Source of the DNA: Sulfodiicoccus acidiphilus
GTDB lineage: Archaea; Thermoproteota; Thermoprotei_A; Sulfolobales; Sulfolobaceae
Assembly (NCBI RefSeq): GCF_003967175.1
Contig: NZ_AP018553.1
Span: 1,847,982 to 1,911,981 of the forward strand
Direction: 5' to 3'
DNA length: 64,000 bases
Every line of letters starts with the position of its first letter. Within the stretch, counting starts at the first letter, position 1. Below, piece after piece: positions 15,654-26,061 of the stretch. Position numbers and translations under genes: made by a program. Under the pieces are notes generated by a model. The model was not told where the DNA came from, searched no databases, and saw nothing but the letters and a program-made list of their open reading frames with translations.

Positions 15654-16095
15654 AATTAATATTATGACAAGGTGTATATAAACCTTCCAACCGTTCAGCC
15701 GCTTTCGACGTTTTAGTGAATCGTTGAGCGAGCCGGGTTGGATGCCAACGTCGTGGAGGGCGATCGAGTGCGTGGACGAGTAGTCGAGGGAGTTCCGCGG
15801 CGAACTCCACTATCGCGGAGTTCAACGTCGGATAGGTGAGGAAGCGTGGTCCACCCGAGCACGTCCCTACCTCCCGTTCCCCTCCTGAGTCCGGAGACGA
15901 GGGAAGTCGCCCGCAGAGACTTCCGGTGTCGTTAGCGCAGTTCCCAGAAGCACCGTAACCTAGTCGCGGCCGCGAACTCGAAAGGGATCTCGAACCGTGA
16001 CCGCCCTTCGTACGACGGATGTGACCCCAGTGAGGGGCACCGACGTTGGGGAGGTCAGGATGCCGGTAGAAAAGTATAGACAATTCACTAGAAAA
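15654..16095. other. Intergenic, no supportable gene
   Basis: A 145-codon minus-strand ORF exists here but has low-complexity, Arg/Pro-rich translation and no start signal, so I reject it. One segment (SAIVEFAAELPRLLVHALDR) could be a scrap of a toxin-antitoxin gene. Confidence 0.4.
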
Positions 16096-16138
16096 GTTAT
16101 ATAAAATTGTCCTTCAATGTTAAACAACCTTTTTATAG
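16096..16138 (+). promoter_or_regulatory. Promoter region of the SlaA-like gene, two TATA-like boxes
   Basis: gttatataaa (16096-16105) and ctttttatag (16129-16138) are both good archaeal TATA boxes. The second would place transcription start near 16160 and give a short leader before the GTG at 16179. Confidence 0.5.
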
Positions 16139-16178
16139 CTCTCCCCTTTCTCAGGTTCTCAATGAAGAGTGAAGAGCC

Positions 16179-19100
16179 GTGAGAGGAGGGGGGCGTTACT
16201 CCGAGCCTCTCGGCAATGTCATTCTAACCCTTTTCCTGTTAAGTTCAGTTGTGGGGTTACCGGCTGGTGCACAGACCTCCCAACTTAACGGCGGATCGTC
16301 CATATCGTCTAACGTGCAGTACCTCTCCCCGGGACAGGTGGTCTTGGTCGCCGTGACCGACCCGGGACTTGTGAACGCGTTCGGTGTTGAGACGAACGGG
16401 GTGGTGAACGCGACGGGGTTGAGGGACGCCGCAGAGTACGTGCTTAACAACACGTACGTGAGCTGGAGGACCGCATCGGAGTCCCTTTTTCAAGTCCTTA
16501 CAGCCGCGGGAGGGACGAACCCCTCCAACTACGTCACCTTCGTGAAGGGAACCGACACCTTCTGGATCTTCTTGACTAACACGAGCGAGGAGGGAAGGGT
16601 AGAGACGGTGAACGGAAAGGACTTGACCGTCACCGTGAGCGCCTACTGCACCATCCTAGTCCTCTTCACGAACACCTCCTCCGCCACGTTCACGAACCCG
16701 AACCTGAAGTTAAACGGTTCGGGGAACCTGGTCTACGTGTTACCCTCGGTGGAGCCTGTGTTGTACCAGGGCTCCACTCCTCTGCGAGGTGGGAGCGAGG
16801 TGGGGGTGTTCGACCTTAACGACGTAATAAACGGCAGCCCCCAAGTCAACTTGACTTACGTCAGTACTAGCGGCCCTGTATCGACGACCCTCTACTACTT
16901 CACGTCCGAGCACGTGGGGGTGTCCTCCTCCCAAGTCACTGTTCCACTCAACTCCACTTGGACGGCAACAGTCTACGACCAGGGAGCCCTCGTCGACCCG
17001 TTGAGGGGGACCACCTTCACTTACACGGTCAACGCCACCACGGACACGGAAGTGAACCCGTTCGGGGAGAGGATAGCCTACTACGGCATACCCTACTCGG
17101 AGCAGGAGGTGCTAGTCAACACCTCCGCCTCGATCCCCCTCCCTCCCTCTTACTACTCGGCATTGGGACTGAGCCCTACCCTGCAGGTGTACAACGGCAC
17201 TTTCACGGTCTACTTGGACTCCGTCCCGACGGACCCTTCGTACTCGGGCAGGATAGGTACGGGGTACCAGGACAGGCTGGCTTCGAAGGTGAACGCCTCG
17301 CAATACGACGAACTGATATCCGTTCACCTCTTCCAACAGTTGACTCCAATCTACGTCAATCTCTCTGACGCCCTCGGGATGCAGTCGTCGTTGAATTTAA
17401 CTGGGGTGATCAGTCCAACGACTGTTACGGAGACCCCAGTGAGTACGACCCACTCGGGCGACATCGCGGTGAAGGCGTTCGACAACGTGTCCAACTTCAG
17501 TGCAGCGTTGAATTTACCCGTTAACGTTAGCGTGACCTTGGGGGGAACAACCATCGCCTCGAAGGTCGTTTACCTGTCGGAGGACGGGATCGGATCTTTC
17601 CAAGCCCCAGTGAACGTGACCTTGGGGCCCACCAGCGTCACCCAGGTGGGGGAGTACGTGCTGATCACGTTGACGCCCTCCGAGCTCAGGCAGGTGGATA
17701 TAGAGGCCACAGTCGCCACGGACTACGGGAACGTCCTCTACGGCTTCAACTCGGGCACCGTGAGTTACGCGGAGGGGGTGACGGTGCGGCCCTCTTCACT
17801 CGTCCCCTTGCTACCGTCGGCTCCGTCCATCCCCAACGCGACCAAATACATAGTGGTGTCAGTCCCCAACAACACCACTAACTACACCGTGATGTACGTG
17901 GAGCCGAACCTCCCCCCAACCTCGTTGGTGGGTTCACCCAATTGATAATTAAAGGGGACCAGTTAATCTACAACGGAATGGAGGTGGCCACGTTCGTGGT
18001 GGTGGTGTCGATCCCCGGAAGGCAGAGTTTGACCCTAAACCTGAACCAACTGGGTTACAGGGAATACCTATCGTACAACGACACCTTCACTGTTCCGGTG
18101 ACGAATTCCCAGCTCAACTCGTCCACCTTACCTCCCGGCACGACCATCCAGTTCGAGGTGAACGACCTGTTAAGCCCAGCCCCTAACGTTACCTACGTCC
18201 TCACCGCACCTCCCGTTAAGCCACCCCCCGTTGAGAAGGTGTCGTCGTTGGAGACTCTCCTCGAGGCCCCCACTAATCGCACCTTCTCCTCATCGGTTAC
18301 GGCCTACTTACCGTCCACTTCGGGAACCTTCGACCAGCACACCTTACTCGTTTACGTGCGGGACGAGGCCCTCGCCTCGAAATACCCTTCAACTTCCCTC
18401 AACCCAACGGCCTACCTTTACCTCAAACTAGCTGACGGTTCCTACTACCAGTTCCTGAAGGGGGTGGACTTCGCCCTCCTGACTCTGAATGAGACCTACC
18501 CCGACTCGGGTAACTTCACGGGGTCGATCGACTACTACCTCAGCGGAGGGTACGTGGTGCTCGACGGCCACTACGTGCCTGCTGACGAAATGGTCGGCGC
18601 CCAGCTGACCGTTTCCTACTCCTCCCTGGCTTCCCTGAACTCGTCCAACGCCACGGTGACGTTTGAGGGAGCCAACATGTCGGTGAACGTCAGCTCCTCG
18701 GACGCCTCGCCCGGGGCGCCGGTGAACGTCACCTTGTACGCCCCAGGGCTAGTGAAGTCGAGCTACGAGACCTTGAACTCCTCCGACGTGCTGTTCGTCG
18801 ACTTCGTCGCGTGGAACGGTGGTCCCTTCCCGGCGATCGTGGAAGGCTATAACTTGTCACTCGTTGAGGAGTCTGCGGGAAGTCCGTACTTCTTGGCTAG
18901 GGTCTACCTAGGAAACGCTTCGGCCGCGGACTTGGTGGGGGACAACTCCCTCACTGCTCACCTCGGTATTTTCAGGGGTGCCCCGGGGAGTCCCAGTTTC
19001 TCGCCCATGCCCACGTTAACTGTAGCCCCCGGTAGTACGGTGATGTTCTACTCCCTGGACCAGGTGAGCGACCTGAGTTCCTCCTCAGGCGTAGTGCCTG

Positions 19101-20554
19101 TAAACTTCTACACGACGGTGCGAGTAAAAGACGTCACCCCTACGGTTAAAATACTGAACTCCGACCCATCCACTCCCTACGACGTCCTAAGCATTTCACT
19201 GAACTATTCGGTACTATCGCTTTTAGATCTCAAACCGGTACTCTCTAACTCACCGTGTGCCCCTACGTCTGGTGCCCCTACGTCTGGTTTCGTCGCCTCG
19301 GGTTACGTGAAGGCCTCAGTGTCGGGAGAAACGATCAACTTGTGTTTTGTCCCTCGCGTCTCCCTTAATTTACCAGGTGGCGGAGGTGGAACGGCGGAGC
19401 CTGGCTCCATCTACTATTTGAGCTTGCCCATGACCCTCTGGAACGGGACACCTAACTCGTACAGCCCAGCGGGACTGAACGTGAACGCTACGGACTCGGT
19501 GAGCGTGACTGTCGTGGAATATCAGTTTACGAACAAGGTCTCGCCCTCCGGTGGAATCACTGACCTTCAGAGATCGGATGAATTGTTGAATGGAGCCTCA
19601 GTCAACGTGAGCGCTTTCATCTCGCCCGTGGTGGAGGAGTTCTGGTCAACTCAGAACCTAACCGACTCCCTGAATAACACGGTACCAATACCTCAACATC
19701 CTCAATGTTCCGAAAACGTTAACGTAACTGTTTGGGCTCCCGAGGCAGTGAACAACCCCAACTTGCCCGACCACGGTAGGTCGTTCAACGTAACTGTGAC
19801 CAACAACTATACCAACATCTACACTATTCAGTCTTCGCCTAGCATCGTCACTTGTGGGTATTCGACTAAGGTTTTGACCCTCTACGAGATAGGAAATAGT
19901 GACTATTACACTGCGAACCTCGTTGTTTTACCTTATTCTTTTCCTGGAGGCTCTCCTCCTAATACACCACCTGGAGAGTTACCTGTGTTTATTGATTCTA
20001 TAAACAGGGTATCAGTGAAAGCGGACATTGTGGTCGGCGAGATACCCCACTTAGTAGTACTCTACTATTTTCCTCTTCTTGAGAACTCAACCATTTTCGC
20101 AAACGGTAGTAGCTTCTTCTACGTCGGGAGTCTCCCCGACCCGAGCGTGACCTCGATCAGCATAAAAGGCCAGCAATCGAACAATGTGTTGACGGTGGGA
20201 AACACCTACAGCGTAAACATTGAAGTGACCAACTTAGGGACTGGTACTGGCCCTGTAAACATCATAACGGAGATCCAGTATAACCACGTCACGATCACTT
20301 CACCCGAGACATCTGCCTCCACCCTATATAGTAAACAGACCATAACCATAACTATGACGTTCACGCCCTCAATTTCAGGGACATACACGGTAACGACCAT
20401 TTTCTACCAGAACCAGGAGCTATCGGAACCCTACCCGATTTCACCAATCTTTACCATTTCGATCAACGCTGTAGGAAGTGGAGGGGCAGGAGCGACCTTC
20501 GTTTCCAACCGACCGGTGATGTACCAAGATGGCCTCTTGGGGGTAGACCGTTAG
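16179..20554 (+). pseudogene. SlaA-like S-layer protein, split into two overlapping reading frames (588 + 870 codons)
   Basis: A signal peptide (VILTLFLLSSVVGLPAGAQ) is followed by a very large Ser/Thr/Asn-rich extracellular beta protein with dozens of NxS/T sequons. Total length (about 1,450) matches SlaA of Sulfolobales, and the repeated YDPDA-like element appears as VYDQGALVDP and LYAPGLV. The first frame ends at TGA 17945 and the second opens at 17942. Adding one C to the C6 run at 17912-17917 would read through as PNLPPNLVGGFTQLIIKGDQ, so a consensus error is likely. A CARDB-like domain (NIEVTNLGTGTGPVNI) lies near the C-terminus, where composition becomes AT-richer. No SlaB-like stalk gene follows, unlike the usual slaAB order. 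Confidence 0.6.
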
Positions 20555-20654
20555 AGTTCGGTAGGGGAAGAGGAGTGGGCCCTTAGGAAATACCACCTCG
20601 GCGACACTAAAGCTTAAACCTGACGCGTCAAAGAAGAGTGCTGGTGTTGGCGTC

Positions 20655-21881
20655 TTGGGGTCGGAGAGGACGTTGCTGGAGGAGTTCAGTGAGGTGACCT
20701 TGAGGTACCTAAGGGAGGCCGACTTGAGGCACAGGAAGTCGCTGGGCCAGTTCTTCACTCCCAGACACCTCAGGGAGGAGGTGCTAAGTCACATACCTCG
20801 GTTGACGAGACCACGAGTGCTGGACCCGGCGTGTGGCACGGGGGAGTTCCTCGCATCCGCGAGGGAGCACTTCGTCGACCCGGAGCTCCACTGTTGGGAG
20901 GTGGACTCGAAGCTGGCTCAGCTGGCCAGGGAGCTGGTCCCCGAGGCCAGGGTAGAGGTGGTGGACAGCCTCTCTAGGCCTTTCCGGGAGGAATTCGACG
21001 TGGTGCTTGGGAACCCCCCTTACTTCCAGGTTCCCAGGGCCCCCCTGGACCCCAGGTACGCCGGAGTGACGAGTGGCAGGCCAAACGTGTACGCGCTCTT
21101 CATCTACCTGGGCCTCAGGCTCCTCAGGAGGGACGGTTACCTCGGCTTCGTTGTGTCCTCCTCCATGAACAACGGCGCGTACTTCTCGGGACTCAGGAGG
21201 TACTTGGTGGAGAACTCTGAGGTGGTGTACCTGAGGACGTTGCCGGACTCGAAGGCCTTCGTGGACGCAAACCACACGTTCCAGGTGCTCGTCCTCAGGA
21301 AGGGCTCGCCCTCGACCGAGAGGTACGTGTTCAGGAAGGGAGGGAGGGTGATACTGACGGAGAGGGCGGAGGAGCTCAGGAAGGCGTGGGAGGGCGCCTC
21401 AAGCCTTAGGGAGGCTGGGTACTCCGTCAGGACAGGTAAGGTGGTGTGGAACCAGGTGAGGGACAGGCTGACCGACGATCCGTCGAAGGGAGTCCTCTTG
21501 GTCTGGGCAACCAACATAGGAGAGGGGGAGCTCAGGTTGCACAACACCTCTAGGCCGCAGTACGTGAGGTGGGGAGAACCAGACAAGGGGCCCGCGATAG
21601 TGGTGAACAGGGTGGTGGGACATCCCAGCAGGCCCAGGTTGAGGGCCGCCGTCATTGAAGGCGAGTTCGTGGCGGAGAACCACGTTAACGTGGTGTACCC
21701 TCCTTCTGGGACGTCGATGGAGGAGCTCAAGGAGCTCGCAGGACAGCTCAACGATCCCGACACAGCCAAGTACGTGTCGATGGTGACGGGAAACACCCAG
21801 GTGTCGGCGAGGGAGCTGGAGGAACTCGTGCCGGTGAGGCTTAAAAGGCGTGGGGCTACGCTAGAGTCTTTCCTGAGTTAG
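20655..21881 (+). CDS. N6-adenine DNA methyltransferase (restriction-modification)
   Basis: The 408-residue protein carries SAM motif I as DPACGTGEFL (57-66) and catalytic motif IV as NPPYF (120-124), the signature of gamma-class adenine methyltransferases. FFTPRHLREEVLSHIP before motif I is typical of these enzymes. The region beyond about residue 230 (NVVYPPSGTS, MVTGNTQVSARELEELVPV) is the target-recognition part. Start is GTG 20655. It converges on the gene at 21861-22850 and their 3' ends overlap by about 20 bp, giving a compact methylase/nuclease pair. The target sequence cannot be read from the protein. Confidence 0.85.
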   Translation: MGSERTLLEEFSEVTLRYLREADLRHRKSLGQFFTPRHLREEVLSHIPRLTRPRVLDPACGTGEFLASAREHFVDPELHCWEVDSKLAQLARELVPEARVEVVDSLSRPFREEFDVVLGNPPYFQVPRAPLDPRYAGVTSGRPNVYALFIYLGLRLLRRDGYLGFVVSSSMNNGAYFSGLRRYLVENSEVVYLRTLPDSKAFVDANHTFQVLVLRKGSPSTERYVFRKGGRVILTERAEELRKAWEGASSLREAGYSVRTGKVVWNQVRDRLTDDPSKGVLLVWATNIGEGELRLHNTSRPQYVRWGEPDKGPAIVVNRVVGHPSRPRLRAAVIEGEFVAENHVNVVYPPSGTSMEELKELAGQLNDPDTAKYVSMVTGNTQVSARELEELVPVRLKRRGATLESFLS

Positions 21882-22850
21882 GAGGAACTCCTCGTCGAAC
21901 ACGTTGAGACACGGTGTCTTAATTCCCTGGAACAGGTTCTTCCAGTGCAGGACCACCCTCAGGACGGGCACCTCCCTTCCTCGGTCGACGAACCCCAGCG
22001 CCACGTTCGTCTCGCCGTCGCGGAAGAGGACTCGCATTTCCCTGCCCAATAGGTCGAGCACCTTCTCAGAGAGGTTCTCACTGACCACCTTCTCCGTACC
22101 CTTGTAGGCGTAGTAGACCCTGTAGTTCCTCAGGGCCCCGATCAATTGGTCGAAGTTCCTCCAGGCGATCCCCATGGCCCTGCGAGAGTGGTAGCCCGCG
22201 AGGATCGCCACTGTGAACTTCCTCACGTTCTCCGGCACCTGTCTTCTACCCCTCAAGTAGGAGAGGTACTGGAGCTTCACCTCCCTGTCGAACTCCACCA
22301 CCTCGTTCACCACCTCCGCCGCCCGTTGAGCTCCACCGTGCAGGCGTCTGGCGGCCTTCTCGACGCTCTCTCCCGGAAGCGGGCCGACGAGCTCCTTCAG
22401 TTGGGAGGCCATGCAGACCAACCTTTGGGAGGTACTTCCGTCGCACCTGGATGGGTAGCTGCCGTAGCTCTCAAGGATCTGGAGGACCCTCTCCTGGTGC
22501 CCCCTCGTCCCCCTGAAGGCGCTCCAGCTAAGCGTCCCCTCCTCGAAGAGGCCCCACTCTGTGAGGGAGTCTTGTCCCAAGTTCGCCCTCGTTCCCTTCC
22601 CTGAGGACACCACCTTTATCTCCAGAAAGGCGTGAGCGCCGTCGTTGAGGGTCAACCTGACGTCTCCAGGCTCCGCGTACCTGTTCCCTATGTGTTCCGC
22701 CCCAGACACGTCTGGGTAATCCTCCCTCACCTTCTCGTAGATCGACCGAGCGATCCTAGTTAGGTCGTCTTCCTCTACCATTTCCCCCCTCAGGAGGGAG
22801 ACGACCCTCCTCTCCACCTTCTCCGCGTCCCCCCTCTCGTATTTGCCCAC
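21861..22850 (-). CDS. Putative type II restriction endonuclease partner (PD-(D/E)XK-like)
   Basis: With a GTG start at 22850 the product has 329 residues. The TATA-like ttttaag at 22874-22880 is 27 bp upstream, so the further-upstream in-frame codons (including the TTG at 22868) are unlikely starts. The core GDVRLTLNDGAHAFLEIKVV has D...E-x-K (E77, K79) with the spacing of PD-(D/E)XK nucleases. The following SGKGTRANLGQDSLTEWGLF is Ser/Gly/Arg-rich. The C-terminal half (RVYYAYKG, RVVLHWKNLFQGIKTPCLNV) is unrecognised. Pairing with a convergent adenine methyltransferase is the main reason for calling it a restriction enzyme; the nuclease motif supports this. Confidence 0.6.
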   Translation of the reverse strand: MGKYERGDAEKVERRVVSLLRGEMVEEDDLTRIARSIYEKVREDYPDVSGAEHIGNRYAEPGDVRLTLNDGAHAFLEIKVVSSGKGTRANLGQDSLTEWGLFEEGTLSWSAFRGTRGHQERVLQILESYGSYPSRCDGSTSQRLVCMASQLKELVGPLPGESVEKAARRLHGGAQRAAEVVNEVVEFDREVKLQYLSYLRGRRQVPENVRKFTVAILAGYHSRRAMGIAWRNFDQLIGALRNYRVYYAYKGTEKVVSENLSEKVLDLLGREMRVLFRDGETNVALGFVDRGREVPVLRVVLHWKNLFQGIKTPCLNVFDEEFLLTQERL

Positions 22851-22880
22851 CGTGAAAGGGGTGTTCAACCCCCTTTTAAG

Positions 22881-23179
22881 TTCTCTCGATCGACGACTCT
22901 CACGGTGTCCCGGCGTGAGGGCCCGCGCTCTAAAGGTGGGCGTTCTCGGGGTGGGCACTTTCGGGCCGGAAATCGCGGTGGTGAGGGATCCTCCGCTCGC
23001 GTCCTCTTCGCGTGATCTAGGCAACAATCGTTCGTACCCTCAAATGTCCGCTGGACGGTAGAGATCGCACACCAATTCTTCGAGCCCCACCACTTACGAA
23101 GTCCCAACACCATTGGGATCGATTCGACGAAGTACGTGTTACGAAATCTCCATTCGAATCCCGAGTTTCGTACAGCTAA
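22881..23179. other. Intergenic
   Basis: No gene seen. The stretch separates the divergent promoters of the endonuclease gene and the secreted protein gene; the TATA box of the latter (atttaaaacc, 23181-23190) lies 25-30 bp before the GTG at 23211. Confidence 0.5.
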
Positions 23180-23210
23180 GATTTAAAACCAGAAAAATCG
23201 TTCGTAATTT

Positions 23211-24611
23211 GTGCTAAAGAGGTCGATATGGGTCAGCCTCCTACTGGCCCTCTTCTGCGTCGGTCCGTTCGTGACCCTATCCCAGATTCCGACGTCCTAC
23301 GCGCCTCCGATCGCGCTCCACCCGATTTACGTTGGACAGGTGAGGTGGTTCCCACCTGGGCAGACTACCCTATACTGGAACTCTTCCACTCCGGTGCTCC
23401 AGCTCGTCGGAAACAACCAGTTTTCGGCTGGGGAAATCCTCTTCGACCAGAACTACTCCGGCGGCACCATCTCGTTCTCGATCTTAGGTACGTTCTCCTC
23501 CTCATCGAGCGGTACTCCAGCAGACGGGTTCACCCTGATCATGTTCGCCTCGAACTCCAACCTCCCCAACGACAGTCCCTCCGACGCCACGGAACTGTCC
23601 GTACTCTCTGTCATGGGAGACGTCCTTTTCCCGAACTCGACTACGCCTTACCTCGCCGTGCAGTGGGACCCGTACTGGACCGTGTACGGGAGGGGGGAGT
23701 TCAACGCCTTGTTCGCCAACCCTCAAGGGGGAAGGGTTAGCTCTAACGACCTGTCCGTCCTCGCTTCCGGAGAGGGAAACGGATCGTTCGTTCCAGGACC
23801 GGATCAGTTGATCAACTTCACCGTAACCTACGGTGACGGCAAGTTGGAGGCGACGGCCGTTGACCTGAACACGGGCGAAGAAGCGCAACTCTCCATCGGC
23901 TTCAACTACACGTTCCTCCCCGGGAGCTACAAGTTCGGGGTCAACGCTGGCACAGGAAGCTACTGGGCCAACTGGGGCCTCCTGGGCGTCTCGGTCTCCC
24001 AGTCCGTACCCAAGGAGTACTCACTGACTTTCGAGTCCGTGGGCTTACCCCAAGGACTGACCTGGGGAGTGCGAGTTCAGAGCGAGGAGGTGAACTCCTC
24101 CTCCCAGTCCATCCAGCTCAACCTCCCGGCGGGGACTTACTCGTTCGAGGTGTTACCCCCAGGTGGGATGTCTCCGTCTCCGACTAACGGGACCCTCCAC
24201 TTAGAGGGCGACACAACTGTGGTAGTGAGGTGGTCCGTGCTCTACCACCTCGTCAACGTGACTTTCTACGGTCTCCCGCCAGGCCTGGGGGTCAACGTCG
24301 AGGTGGGGAACCGGACGTTCCTGAACTACAGCTACGTGTTCAACGTCACCTCTGGCCACCTCCCCCTCGAAGTTCCCGACCAGGTGTCGATTCCCTTCCC
24401 CGGGACGTTCTACGGGAGTTACGTGGTGAGCGGGGTCAACGCGTCGGGGGCGGTGGCGAACCTAAGGGACGGTGAGGTGGTGATCAACTCCACCTCCCCC
24501 CAGGTCCACGTGAGGCTCAGCTTCTCGAGGTCGAGCGGGGGTGACGCCTGGCTCCTACTTCCGGCAGTCCTAGCGGTCGTGGCGCTCGTGAGGATGAGGA
24601 GAGAGCTGTGA
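23211..24611 (+). CDS. Secreted, membrane-anchored surface protein with a lectin-like N-terminal domain
   Basis: The 466-residue protein has a signal peptide (IWVSLLLALFCVGPFVTL) and a C-terminal anchor (WLLLPAVLAVVALVRMRREL), so it is displayed outside the cell. Residues 35-270 resemble the concanavalin-like fold of legume-lectin-type domains (DGFTLIMFA, YLAVQWDPYW, NFTVTYGDGKLEATAVD). They are followed by two PEGA-like repeats (LTFESVGLPQGLTWGVRV and NVTFYGLPPGLGVNVEV). Many NxS/T sites fit glycosylation. It probably binds carbohydrate or stabilises the envelope, but no enzyme motif is visible. The N-terminal design is similar to the amino-terminal part of the GH12 protein at 27056-28768. 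Confidence 0.65.
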   Translation: MLKRSIWVSLLLALFCVGPFVTLSQIPTSYAPPIALHPIYVGQVRWFPPGQTTLYWNSSTPVLQLVGNNQFSAGEILFDQNYSGGTISFSILGTFSSSSSGTPADGFTLIMFASNSNLPNDSPSDATELSVLSVMGDVLFPNSTTPYLAVQWDPYWTVYGRGEFNALFANPQGGRVSSNDLSVLASGEGNGSFVPGPDQLINFTVTYGDGKLEATAVDLNTGEEAQLSIGFNYTFLPGSYKFGVNAGTGSYWANWGLLGVSVSQSVPKEYSLTFESVGLPQGLTWGVRVQSEEVNSSSQSIQLNLPAGTYSFEVLPPGGMSPSPTNGTLHLEGDTTVVVRWSVLYHLVNVTFYGLPPGLGVNVEVGNRTFLNYSYVFNVTSGHLPLEVPDQVSIPFPGTFYGSYVVSGVNASGAVANLRDGEVVINSTSPQVHVRLSFSRSSGGDAWLLLPAVLAVVALVRMRREL

Positions 24612-24613
24612 GG

Positions 24614-25798
24614 TCAACCCTCCTCCAGCTCGTAGTACACCTTATCCCCTTCCCTCACGACGTTCGCCACCACGTAGACGACGTTGGACACGACCACCAG
24701 GTCACCCTTCCCGGAGGGGGCAGCCTGGACTTTCTCCACCGTCTGCCTCCTCACCGTCCTCATCACGCCGTACGCGGTCATGGAGCCTCCCACCAGGACG
24801 CTCGTTCCAGCAGCCAGCACGACCAGCTTAGACAGGGAGTCCACGGCCAGTCCCACCCCCCACGACGTTAACCCGATCGCCATTGCGTAGAACGCTACCT
24901 TCGACGCTCCCTCGGAGGCCCATCCAACCCCGTAGAGCACCGCCCCCACTAACATGGCCAGCGCCGACAAGTTAGGGTAGGAGAAAGCGAAAGCGAAGGG
25001 GAGGATGGAGAGGGACAGGGCCCACGTAGGCAATACGCGCCTCCCCTCATTCACCGAGGCTAGGGAAGGAGTGAGGGACATGAGCCCCCAGCCCCACGGA
25101 GCGAAGCTCGCGGCGACGAGAGCCCAGGAGGAGGGGGTAAGTCCCAAGGCCCTGGCCGAGACGGAGAACCAGGAGGGGATGCCGGTGGGAACGGTGAGCG
25201 CCGGGCCTGTGGAGATCCACCGGAGCGTCATTACCGTCCCGAGGATCAGCGCCGCTGCGGACGCGTACACCCTAGTCCTCTTCAGAAGTATGAGGACTAG
25301 CGCCGCGCCCAGGAAGACTGCCGAGTACACTGCTCCGCTGACGGCCTCTCCCTCGAGGCCGAGCGAGAGGGCCGGAATCCAGATCAGGGCGGAGAACGCC
25401 CCCAAGGCCGCCAGAACGGACCTCACCTCGCGGGCGGTGAGGCACCCGACGAACAACGCGACCAGAGAGACGGCCCCCACCTGAGCCACGGCGGTGGACG
25501 CAGTCGTCCCGGCGACTTGGTAAGCAGCTAACATCTCCCCAGGGAAGGCGCTTAGGGCGCTTAAGAAAGCCAAGGCGCCGATTCCCTTCCTGTGGAGTCC
25601 CCCACTGAAAGGTAGCCACAGGACGAGGACCACCGCCGACCCCACCAGGAGGACCGCGTACGTCCAGAAAGGTAGATAGAGGGCCGTCAAGAAGCGCTGG
25701 GCGAACTTCAGGGTGGACAAGGCCAGGAGCAAGATGTACCCGGTAGTGACGGCGTCGCGCGTAACGTCGAGTCCAACCTTGATAGCTCTCGTTTCCAT
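24614..25798 (-). CDS. Polytopic membrane protein with a small C-terminal cytoplasmic domain, function unknown
   Basis: About ten to eleven hydrophobic helices cover residues 15-345 of 394. A short soluble tail follows, ending GDLVVVSNVVYVVANVV then REGDKVYYELEEG. The same tail motif recurs in a fragment at 45912 (GGLVLVSNVVHVLVNVI). The ATG at 25798 has a TATA box (ggtatttaacc, complement of 25822-25832) at leaderless spacing. It converges on the secreted protein gene with stops 3 bp apart. I recognise no transporter family, and no charged residues suggest a pump. It might be a Sulfolobales-specific membrane family. Confidence 0.65.
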   Translation of the reverse strand: METRAIKVGLDVTRDAVTTGYILLLALSTLKFAQRFLTALYLPFWTYAVLLVGSAVVLVLWLPFSGGLHRKGIGALAFLSALSAFPGEMLAAYQVAGTTASTAVAQVGAVSLVALFVGCLTAREVRSVLAALGAFSALIWIPALSLGLEGEAVSGAVYSAVFLGAALVLILLKRTRVYASAAALILGTVMTLRWISTGPALTVPTGIPSWFSVSARALGLTPSSWALVAASFAPWGWGLMSLTPSLASVNEGRRVLPTWALSLSILPFAFAFSYPNLSALAMLVGAVLYGVGWASEGASKVAFYAMAIGLTSWGVGLAVDSLSKLVVLAAGTSVLVGGSMTAYGVMRTVRRQTVEKVQAAPSGKGDLVVVSNVVYVVANVVREGDKVYYELEEG

Positions 25799-26061
25799 TG
25801 GAGTTCACTCGAGTCGAAGCGGTTAAATACCTTACTCAATCCAAATACCTTCTAGAGGGCGGAGGTGTGGACGGACTTTCACGGAATGTCAAGGAGAGAT
25901 CTACGAACCCTTCCAGTTCCTTGATCTCCAAACGAGTTAAAGGGAGTCGAGAGTTCGGGAGGCAAGGGTCAGGGATCCTCTAGAGGAAGGCCGGCGGCGT
26001 TTCATCCTATCGTCACCAGGTGCGTGGCCTTCGGAGCGGCACCTTCGGGATCCAGGGAGCC

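Noticed and set aside
15646-16083. 145-codon minus-strand ORF
   Set aside because: Arg/Pro-rich translation without motif, overlapping the vapB promoter.
17940-17960. Programmed ribosomal frameshift between the two slaA-like frames
   Set aside because: No slippery heptamer or stimulatory structure is evident; a missing base in the C6 run just upstream is simpler.
22869-23027. N-terminal extension of the endonuclease to 23027
   Set aside because: Low-complexity Pro/Arg sequence lying upstream of the TATA box at 22874-22880.
23100-23175. Possible tRNA (ttcgaatcc T-loop-like sequence)
   Set aside because: No matching acceptor, D or anticodon stems could be folded around it.
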